A stretch of 64,000 bases of DNA, taken from Zea mays. Taxonomy: Eukaryota; Streptophyta; Magnoliopsida; Poales; Poaceae. The DNA lies in assembly GCF_902167145.1 (NCBI RefSeq), contig NC_050104.1:97351849-97415848 (forward strand), written 5' to 3'. The position numbers were made by a program, and so were the translations under genes. Shown piece by piece: positions 10,739 to 19,608 of the stretch (the first letter of the stretch is position 1; the number at the start of each line of letters is the position of its first letter). The notes under the pieces were generated by a model. That model ran no database searches and was not told where the DNA came from. It saw only the letters and a program-made list of their open reading frames with translations.

Positions 10739-11394
10739 TGTTGGGGGCCTTCGGCTTCCGAAGGTCCTCAAAAACAAGATTTAACAGTGTTTCTGGAGTA
10801 TAATGTGTGAACAGGTATCTTCGGACTCGAGTCGATATCACAGTAGGAGAAGCCCAAATAATACGAAGGTTGATACAGCGCCAAAGATGTGAGCAGGAAA
10901 GCTTCGGCGTGGTAGCAGAAAAGGAAACTGACTTAAAGATGAAAAGGCTATTCAGACCTCGGTGGATTACTATAGAATTACTACCAAATGTAAAGGGCAT
11001 GGATGTAATTTTATATGGGTTGTGTCCCGTGCCTATAAATAGGTGAACAGTACCCCCGTACTTGGCATTTGCTTTTGCGTCACGCTTGTACTTTCGCCTT
11101 CTTTCAAGCCGAAGGTACATTTGTAATTTGATATTATTTCTACTTTTCTATAATAATAATACAGAAATGAGTTGATAATAATACATAGTGGTTTATGCTA
11201 TCTTTTGTGTTTCATATGATTCCTTCTTCATTATTATATATTGAATTTATGAAGGTATGTCCTTCATAACCTTCGTCCGAAAATCATTATGTCCTAAGGG
11301 AAATAATGCTTCGAAGGACGAAGGACTTTAACGTTTAACATTTCTTGTGTTGCCTTGTTCTTAATTCATAGCATTTGAGAACAAGTCCCCAACA
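10739..11394 (+). repeat. 3' LTR of element B
   Basis: 656 bp, paired with 4026-4705. TATAAATA at 11034-11041. It is followed by the TSD GGTAG and the rest of exon 2 of E's antisense gene. Confidence 0.93.
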
Positions 11395-11399
11395 GGTAG

Positions 11400-13753
11400 G
11401 GTCTCACAAGCCTTCCCTGACACCGGTCCTAGAGGACGCGGTGGACCGAGCTGCGCGGAGGGTCGCCGCGGAGAAGAGGAAGGAGAAGAAGGACGCGAAA
11501 AAGGCTTGGGCCCGCGAGCGGACGCGGGCTCGGGACGCCTTGGAAAGGCTTCATCGTCGGCAGGAGAGGGATGGGCTCCCGAGGGAGCCGTCGCCGGAGA
11601 CGCCTGATGACGACGACGACGACGAAGACGATGATGAAGACGACGACATGGCTGCCCGCCTCGGCCTCAGCCCGGATCTAAGGCTAGGCCAGGGGTCGTC
11701 AAGCCAGCCCCCGAGTGGGCTGGCGCCGTCGGTATCCGGGGCCGGGACGTCGGGGTCCCGGTCCGAAGAACGGGGGCAGGCCGAGGGGGTACTTGACCCC
11801 TTGGCCGAGGTAGTTGAGGTGACCCCGGGGAGTCAGGCCGAGCCGCTTGTTCCCCAAGAACCGTTGCCCGTGCCGACTGCGCAGGAGGGTGATCCTCGGG
11901 TCGTCGTGGCTGCGCCTGGGCAGTTTGTCCCTCTGGTGCCTCGGGCACCCAAGGCAAGGATGGTGCCGAAGCCGGCAGCGGGGCTGACCTCGGTGGTACC
12001 TTCAGGGATCAAGGCTCGAGAGACCTCCCCACAGGCACGATTGATCATGGCCTGAAGTGGGTAAGTATTTTAGGATATCTTCGTCCTGGCTCCTCCTTCG
12101 TGTGTCCTGATCCTGCTCTTCCTTTTCTTCCCAGCAAACGGAGGCATGGTTCGACCGGTCTGGCTCCCCGGAAAGTCTTCAAAACGGCACCGGCTTCTGC
12201 AGCTAGTGTCGCACCGGGCCTCGCCGGCCAGCTGGCCTTCTTACAAGATGCCCCAAAGCGGGGGGCCCAGACGACACAAGTTGTCGTGGGGCGAGCTCCC
12301 GAGGCCGACTCCTCCGTCGAGGCGGCCATCGTGCCGAGGGAGACTGCTGGCGCGGCTGCGGCCTCGAGCCCACCAGACGCGTTGTCGGCGCTGGCACCGG
12401 CTTCTGCCGAGGTGGTTGTCGTTCTGGCCGTGGAGCCACCCGTCGCCGCCGACGCTGAGATGGCCGAGGCGTCGCTACTTGATGCCTCGGAGGAGGGGGG
12501 CGCAGAACCGCGACCCGTCCTGGGGAGCGGCAACCTTGTCCCCGCGCGGCGCAGTCCCGACGGGCGGCGTCAGTCACTCCGGTTCTGGACCAGTGGGGCT
12601 TCGGATCCCCTCTTCGTTCTTGACGATGAGCGAGAGGAGCAGTCTTGGGACGGGCTTCGTGAGTGTGCTGAGGCAACGGTGGGGTCGCTTCGGTCGACCT
12701 TGGAGGTCCTTCGCAGGGACGTTCCCAAGATCCTCCAGGTAATGATTTCAAGCATACCTTTCACGTGATCAAGGCATTCTTCATGACACCCCGCTTCCTT
12801 TCCTCAGGATCTGACGAATCTGAGCGCCACCAAGTCGTCGTTCATCCGCCGCGAGGCCGATGTCTGGGGTTCGCTGCGGTCCCTGAGGACCACGCTTGCC
12901 GGGGCTACCGAGCGCCTCTCCCAACGGAGCGCCGAGGTGGCGGACCTTCGGTTGCTCTGTGTCGATCTGAGAGCAGAGGCAGCGGCGGCACGCGCAGAGG
13001 CGCAGCGACAGGAGTTGGAGCTTGGCCAGGTCATCGGCGAGCAGGACCAATCTCGGGGCCGGGCCACCGAGGCTGAAAGCCAGGCTGAGGCCCTTGGAGT
13101 CTAGTTAGCCGAGGCGTCTGCTCGGGCCGGAGCCCTTGCGGTAGACCTAGCCGTGGCCCAAGCCGCATCCTCGGAGCAGCGTGCCCGAGCCAAAGGTATG
13201 TCTTGGCTGTTTTAAGATTTTGATTCAGCTTTGTTCCTCAACTCATATTTGAAGTCTTCTGCTTTGGCTGTTTGCGGAGCTCGAGTCTGCCCTTGATGAG
13301 TCCACCAAGGCACTTGCCCAGGCGGCCGAGCAGAGGGAGGCCGACCACGCGGCCATGTCCGAGGCCATCTCGGCCTTCTGCCGGGTCTTTGGTTTCGACG
13401 ACGTCCCCTCGGGAAGCTCCCCTTAGAGTCGCCTGCAGGCCTTGGGTGACCACGCGCGCGGCAGACTCCGCGAGGCGCTGCACCACGGCATCAGGCGGGC
13501 CTTCGCCGTGCTTGCTTCCCACTACGACGTGGATCTGGAGCGGGTCAGCGAGGGGTATTGCCTTCCCGACGAAGATGAAGCTGCCCTGGCCGAAGTCCAG
13601 AGGCTTGACGCGGCCGCCGCGGGCCCAAGCGCGGTGCTGGCGACCACCTTTGAAGCAGAGATCCTCCCGCTTGCGCCATCGTCCGAGGCCGGGACGGATC
13701 TCGCCGAGGGTGGGGACGAAGCCGAGGGCACGACTCCTCCGGGCGACGCCTGA
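11400..13753 (+). pseudogene. E antisense accessory gene, exons 2-5 (acidic linker and coiled coil)
   Basis: Exon 2 resumes after element B and runs to 12060. Further predicted exons are 12135-12738, 12808-13195 and about 13280-13753. Introns 12061-12134 (GTAAGT...CCCAG) and 12739-12807 (GTAATG...CTCAG) keep the reading frame; the intron at 13196 has a damaged acceptor (TTGCGGAG). Exon 2 has a basic helix, then an aspartate run DDDDDDEDDDEDDD. Exon 4 is alanine/arginine/glutamate-rich coiled coil. Exon 5 ends in a conserved SHYDVDLERVSEGY segment. In-frame stops occur near 12053, 13103 and 13423, so it is a pseudogene. Same plan as the Grande-like genes: N-terminal domain, low-complexity middle, coiled-coil tail. 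Confidence 0.65.
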
Positions 13754-14213
13754 TTCTGCCGGAGCAATTTATTTTGAATGCATATTTGTCTTTTGCGGCC
13801 GCCGAGGCCCGAACACTTTATCATCATAATATAAGGTTGTGTCTCTTTTCCTCCTGTTTTGCGTATCCGGACTCGTTCGTCAGTAGCAGGATTGCTTACC
13901 CAAGTAAGAGTTTTTTTCGCGGTAGGCGACGAGTGAGGTATCCGTATCCCAGAGGCGTGGGAGTCCCTCGGCTCGGTCGGCCCTGCCACTTACATGCACT
14001 CTTATTCATTTCTTGGGGTCCTGTTACTGATATAGACGGGAGACGCGAAAGTCGTTTTGATGGGAGACTTTTTTCGAGGAAAATTTTGACGCGGAGGGGG
14101 TTCCCCCCTTCTAGCCCCCGAGGGAGGGCCGGGCTTTGCCGAGGCAAGGCTGACCCTTCCTTGATGGTTAGACTTCATATGTAAACGAGGTATATGAACG
14201 GCTTGAATACATC
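13754..14213. other. Convergent intergenic spacer of element E
   Basis: Lies between the 3' end of the plus-strand antisense gene (stop at 13753) and the minus-strand pol stop at 14214. No supported gene, and no hairpin array like that of the Grande-like elements was found. Confidence 0.5.
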
Positions 14214-15800
14214 TTAAGGGTAGAAGCGACGTAGCTGTCGGATGTTCCAAGCGTTGCTGTAGACCTCGCCTTGACTGTTGGCCAGCTTGTACGTCCCGGG
14301 CTTCAAAACCTTGGCGATGACAAACGGCCCTTCCCAGGGAGGCGTGAGCTTGTGCCGCCCTCGGGCGTCTTGTCGTAGTCGAAGCACCAAGTCGCCCACC
14401 TGGAGGTCTCGGGACCGAACCCCTCGGGCGTGGTAGCGCCGCAGGGACTGCTGATACCGCGTCGAGTGTAGTAAGGCCATGTCCCGAGCCTCTTCCAGCT
14501 GGTCCAGTGAGTCTTCTCGATTGGTTTGATTGCTTTGGTCGTCGTACGCCCTCGTCCTCGGGGAACCGTATTCCAAGTCTGTGGGCAAGATGGCCTCGGC
14601 CCCATAGACTAGAAAGAACGGTGTGAAGCCCGTGGCTCGGCTCAGCGTTGTCCTCAGACTCTAGACCACCGAGGGGAGTTCCTTCATCCATCGCCTGCCA
14701 AACTTGTGGAGATCGTTGTAGATCCTCGGCTTGAGTCCTTGCAGAATCATGCCGTTGGCACGCTGTACTTGCCCATTCGTCATGGGGTGAGCCACGGCGG
14801 CCCAGTCCACCTGGATGTGGTGATCCTCGCAGAAGTCCAGGAACTTTCTGCCAGTGAACTGGGTGCCGTTGTCGGTGATGATGGAGTTCGGGACCCCAAA
14901 GCAATGGATGATGTTGGTGAAGAACGCCACCGCCTGTTCGGACCTGATGCTGTTTAGGGGTTGGACCTCGATCCACTTGGAGAATTTGTCGATGGCGACC
15001 AGCAGGTGCGTGTAGCCCCCGGGTGCCTTCTGCAAGGGACCGACGAGGTCCAGACCCCACACAGCAAACAACCAGGTGATGGGTATTGTCTGTAGAGCCT
15101 GAGCGAGCAGGTGGGTCTGCCTCGCGTAGAATTGGCACCCTTGGCAGGTGCGGACAATTCTAGTGGCGTCGGCCACCGCGGTCGGCCAGTAGAGACCTTG
15201 TCGGAAAGCGTTTCCAACAAGGGCTCGAGGTGCTGCGTGATGACCGCAAGCCCTCGAGTGTATTTCTTGTAAGAGCTCCTGGCCTTCGGCGATGGATATG
15301 CATCGCTGGAGGATGCCTGAGGGGCTGCGGTGGTAGAGCTCCTTCCCGTCACCCAGCAAGACGAATGACTTGGCGCGCCGCGCCAGTCGCCGAGCTTCGG
15401 CTCTGTCGAGGGGTAGCTCTCCTCGGTGGAGATATTGCAGGTACGGGGTCTGCCAGTTTCGATTAGGCGTGACCCCATTCCGCTCTTCCTCGATGCGTAG
15501 TGCCTCACCCTCGGGGGCTGAGGGTGCTTCGGGCTGAGCCGAGGGCGCCTCGGGCAAAGCCGAGGCCTTCTCTGGCTCGGGCGCGTCGTCGGTCTTGACT
15601 GAGGGTTGATGTAGGTCTCGGGAGAAGACGTCCGGGGGAACCGTTGTCCGCCCCGAGGCTATCTTAGCCAGCTCGTCCGCAGTCTCGTTGTACCGCCGGG
15701 CGACGTGGTTGACCTCGAGCCCGTAGAACTTGTCTTCCAGGCGCCGAACCTCGTCGTAGTAGGCTTCCATCTTCGGGTCGCGGCAGTGGGAGTTCTTCAT
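14214..15800 (-). pseudogene. pol: Element E integrase and C-terminal domain of pol
   Basis: The frame 15800-14661 carries the end of an RNase H-like domain, the integrase zinc domain (HSRACGHH ... CQGCQFYAR) and the catalytic core with the aspartates in LDLVGP and TDNGTQF. The third catalytic residue, normally Glu in a motif like NGQVERAN, is Gln here (NGQVQRAN, near 14770), so integrase would be dead even without other damage. A TAG near 14663 interrupts the frame; it continues to a C-terminal domain with LQVGDLVL and PWEGPFVI, ending LRRFYP at 14214. Integrase would insert the cDNA into the host genome. Confidence 0.88.
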
Positions 15801-16633
15801 GACTTGGTCGATGACAAGCTACGAGTCACCGCGAGCGTCGCGGCGTTGGACCCCTAGCTCGATGGCGATGTGCAACCCGTTGACCAGAGCCTCGTACTCA
15901 GCCACGTTGTTGGACGCCGGGAAATGGAGGCACAACACGTAGCGGAGGTGCTTCCCGAGGGGCGAGATGAAGAGCAGGCCCGCGCCTGCCCCTGTTTTCA
16001 TCAGCGACCCGTCGAAAAACATGGTCCAGAGTTCCGGTTGGATCGGAGCTGCCGGGAGCTGGGTGTCGACCCATTCGGCCACAAAATCCGCCAAGGCTTG
16101 GGACTTGATGGCCTTCCGAGGGGCGAACGAGATTGTCTCGCCCATGATTTCCACCGCCCACTTTGCAATTCTACCCGAGGCCTCTCGGCACTGGATGATC
16201 TCCCCCAGGGGAAGGATGATACCACAGTTACCGGATGAGACTCGAAGTAGTGTCGCAACTTCCGCCGCGTCAGAATCACCGCGTACAGCAGCTTCTGAAT
16301 TTGTGGGTAGCAGATCTTGGTCTCGGACAGTACCGCACTGATGAAGTAGACCGGCCTCTGGACGGGCAATGCATGCCCATCTTCTCGTCTCTCAACCATG
16401 ATCGCGGCGCTGACCACCTGAGTGGTAGCGGCGACGTAGATTAAGAGGGCTTCTCCGGCAGCGGGAGGCACCAGGATGGGTGCGTTCGTAAGGAGCGCCT
16501 TTAGGTTCCCGAGGGCTTCCTCGGCCTCGGGGGTCCAAGTGAAGCACTCGGTCTTCCTTAAGAGGCGGTACAGAGGTAGGCCTCTTTCGCCGAGGCGCGA
16601 GATGAAGCGGCTCAGAGCCGCAAGGCATCCCAT
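15801..16633 (-). pseudogene. pol: Element E RT thumb/connection and RNase H
   Basis: Continues the RT after a TAG near 16640. It shows the Ty3-type connection (FTWTPEAEEALGNLK, KLRHYFESHPV) and then an RNase H-like segment with MFFDGS and NNVAEYEALVNGL. A frameshift near 16215 and a stop near 15821 break it. RNase H would remove RNA from the RNA-DNA hybrid during reverse transcription. Confidence 0.82.
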
Positions 16634-16639
16634 GACCCT

Positions 16640-17462
16640 CTATACGCCTTTCAAGTCCTTGATGGGCCCCATGTTGGTGATGGCCGCGATTTTCTCCGGG
16701 TTAGCCTCGATGCCCCGCTTAGAGACGATGAACCCCAAGAGCATGCCTCGGGGGACTCCGAAGACGCACTTCTCGGGATTGAGTTTTACGCCTTTCGCCT
16801 TGAGACACCGGAATGTCGTTTCAAGGTCGGAGAGGTGGTCGGAGGCTTTCTTTGTCTTGACTACGATGTCATCGACGTAAGCCTCGACCGTTCGACCAAT
16901 GTGTTCGCCAAACACATGGTTCATGCACCTTTGGTACGTTGCACCCGCATTCCTCAAACCAAATGGCATAGTGACGTAGCAGTACATGCCAAAAGGTGTG
17001 ATGAAAGAAGTCGCGAGCTGGTCAGACTCTTTCATCCTGATTTGGTGATACCCTGAGTAGGCATCGAGGAAAGACAGGGTTTCGCACCCAGCAGTGGAAT
17101 CCACGATTTGATCGATGCGAGGCAAAGGGTAGGGAACCTTCGGACATGCTTTGTTTAGACCAGTGTAGTCTACACACATCCGCCATTTCCCTCCTTTCTT
17201 TCTCACAAGCACAGGGTTGGCAAGCCATTCGGGATGGAATACCTCTTTGATGAACCCTGCGGCCATCAGCTTGTGGATCTCCTCGCCTATGGCTCTGCGC
17301 TTTTCTTCGTCGAATCGGCGCAGAGGCTGCTTCACGGGTCGGGCTCCAGCTCGGATATCCAGCGAGTGCTCGGCGACATCCCTCGGTATGCCAGGCATGT
17401 CCGAGGGACTCCACGCAAAGACTTCGGCGTTCGCGCGGAGAAAGTCGACGAGCACTGCTTCC
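16640..17462 (-). pseudogene. pol: Element E reverse transcriptase core
   Basis: A 271-codon open stretch with the Ty3 RT landmarks: PEWLANPVLVRKKGGKWRMC, DYTGLNKACPK, the active-site YVDD (near 16870) and a GFIVSKRGIEANPEKI segment. The catalytic YVDD is intact. TAG at about 17463 upstream and TAG at 16640 downstream separate it from protease and RNase H. Confidence 0.9.
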
Positions 17463-18343
17463 TATTTGGGGTCGAGCTCGGAGCCGATCCGGATCTGCTT
17501 GGAGGCGTCGTTGCTGGGTCGAGAGGGACGAACTTAACCGTCTCTGCTGACTCGAAGTTGCCGGCGTGGCGCTTCACGTCTGGCGCCTCCTTGGAGAGGC
17601 TCTCCAGGTCGGCGATGAGGGCCTCGGATTCGGCGAGGGCTTCGGCGTACTCCACGCACTCCACGTCGCATTCGTACGCGTGTCGGTACGTGGGGCCGAC
17701 GGTGATGACGCCGTTGGGACCCAACATTTTGAGCTTGAGGTAGGTGTAGTTGGGGACGGCCATGAACTTGGCGTAGCATGGCCTCCCCAGTACTGCGTGG
17801 TAGGTTCCTCAGAACCCGACCACCTCGAACGTGAGGGTTTCCCTTCGGAAGTTGGAGGGAGTCCCGAAGCAGACGGGCAGATCGAGTTGTCCGAGGGGTT
17901 GGACGCGTTTCCCGAGGATGATCCCGTGAAAAGGCGCCGCGCCTATCCGGATCGAGGACAGATCGATCTGCAGGAGCCCGAGGGTCTCGGCGTAGATGAT
18001 GTTGAGGCTGCTGCCTCCGTCCATGAGGACCTTGGTGAGCCTGACATTGCTGATGACGGGGTCGACAACGAGCGGATATTTCCCCAGGCTCGGCACGCGG
18101 TCGGGGTGGTCGCCCTGGTCGAAGGTGATGGGCTTGTCGGACCAGTCTAGGTAGACTAGCACCACCACCTTTACCGAGCAGATCTCCCGATGCTCTTGCT
18201 TGCGGTGCCGAGCCGAGGCGTTTGCCACTGGCCCACCGTAGATCATGAAGCAGTCGTGGACCTCGGGGAACTCCTCTGCCTTGTGATCCTCCTTCTTGTC
18301 GTTGTTGTGGGCCCTGCCACCCTTCGCAGGTGGCCCGACCTTG
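17463..18343 (-). pseudogene. pol: Element E protease and pol linker
   Basis: Reads from the D insertion site. It includes HDCFMIYGGP, a retropepsin-like active site in which the usual D-T/S-G is DGG (LMDGGSSLN, near 18035), and a following linker (YTYLKLKMLGPNGVITVG). Breaks: a TGA near 17809 and a frameshift near 17500. The DGG triad also occurs in the homologous part of element F (NGG), so it may be lineage-specific rather than decay. Confidence 0.72.
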
Positions 18344-19559
18344 TGAAAGGGAAATGTGCCCTTGAGCCATTTCTAAGTATTTTGGTGATTTAGTGTTCAA
18401 CACAAGTGCCTAAGTGTAAAATGGTGGACAAAGTACAAATCAAGGATAAAGGTATGTTTCTCAGACTTAGTACATTGTTTTAGAGACTAATGTATTGTGT
18501 CTAAGTGCTGGAAACAGGAAAAATCAAATTGGAATTGTCTTGGCTCGAGCAGCCAAGACTCTGCTCAGTCTGGGAGCACCGGACTGTCCGGTGGTGCACC
18601 GGACAGTGTCCGGTGCGCCAGGCTGGTTCGAGCGAAGTGGCCGCTCTCGGGAATTCACCGGCGACGTACGGCTATAGTTCACCGGACTGTCCGGTGTGCA
18701 CCGGACTGTCCGGTGAGCCAACGGTCGGCCGGGCCAACGGTTGGCCGCGCGATCTGCGCGGAACACGTGGCCGAGCCAACGGCTAGAAGGGGGCACCAGA
18801 CATGTCCGGTGCGCCAACGGCTCTCTGGCTGCCAACGGTCGGCTGCGCCAGTTAAGGAAAGAAATCGGCCACCGGACAGTGTCCGGTGTGCACCGGACTG
18901 TCCGGTGCGCCACGCGACAGAAGGCAAGAATTGCCTTCCCAGATTGCTCTCAACGGCTCCTAGCTGCCTTGGGGCTATAAAAGGGACCCCTAGGCGCATG
19001 GAGGAGTATACCAAGCATTCCTAGAGCACTCTTGATCACTCACACTCCAATCTTGCGCACTTGTTCGACATTCTAGTGATTTGAGCTCCGTTCTAGTGTG
19101 CTAGTCTCTTGAGCTCAAGTCTGGGTCTTGTGTGTGCGTATTTGCTGTGATCTTTGTGTCTTGTGTGAGTTGCTAATCCCTCCCTTGCTCCGTGCTTCTT
19201 TGTGAACATCTTTGTAAGGGCGAGAGACTCCAAGTTGTGAAGATTCCTCGCAAACGGGATTAAGAAAAGCAAAGCAAAACACCATGGTATTCAAGTGAGT
19301 CTTTGGACCGCTTGAGAGGGGTTGATTGCAACCCTCGTCCGTTGGGACGCCACAACGTGGAGTAGGCAAGCGTTGGTCTTAGCTGAACCACGGGATAAAC
19401 CACTGTGCCATCTCTGTGATTGATATCTTTGTGGTTGTGTTTTGTTGAGACTCCTCTCTAGCCACTTGGTGATTATTGTGCTAACACTTAACCAAGTTTT
19501 GTGGCTTAAGTTTTAAGTTTTACAGGATCACCTATTCACCCCCCCTCTAGGTGCTCTCA
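18344..19559 (+). repeat. 5' LTR of element D
   Basis: 1216 bp, TGAAAGGGAAATGTG...GGTGCTCTCA. TATAAAAG at 18976-18983. It carries about seven CACCGGAC-type palindromes between 18577 and 18910. Relative to the 3' LTR I count about 15 substitutions and a 17-bp insertion near 18727. Confidence 0.93.
18577..18910. repeat. Cluster of CpG-rich palindromes in the D LTR
   Basis: CACCGGACTGTCCGGTG occurs at 18577-18593, 18680-18696 and 18699-18715, and CACCGGACAGTGTCCGGTG at 18597-18615 and near 18874. Degenerate copies lie between. The array is repeated in the 3' LTR (about 26145-26465). The position, upstream of the TATA box, fits promoter or chromatin-related cis elements. Confidence 0.85.
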
Positions 19560-19561
19560 AT

Positions 19562-19574
19562 TGGTATCGAAGCC
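19562..19574 (+). promoter_or_regulatory. Primer-binding site of element D
   Basis: TGGTATCGAAGCC starts two bases after the LTR and resembles the initiator-methionine tRNA site TGGTATCAGAGC typical of Ty1-copia elements. Confidence 0.85.
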
Positions 19575-19608
19575 GTTCTCTTCAAGAAGGGACTAATCGC
19601 CCTAAGAG

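Larger units (their letters stand above)
4026..11394 (+). mobile_element. Element B: non-autonomous Grande-like Ty3 retrotransposon, gag plus antisense gene, no pol
   Basis: 7369 bp between TG and CA, with TSD GGTAG at 4021-4025 and 11395-11399. It has two LTRs, a primer-binding site, one gag, a hairpin array and an antisense spliced gene, but no protease, RT, RNase H or integrase. Element C has the same organisation, so the missing pol is a family trait and not a private deletion. It sits in exon 2 of E's antisense gene, seven bases after the predicted acceptor. Gag and the antisense gene carry one nonsense codon each. Confidence 0.92.

Noticed and set aside
18577..18910. Inverted repeats of a DNA transposon in the D LTR
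   Set aside because: The palindromes recur at the same place in both LTRs and are part of the LTR.
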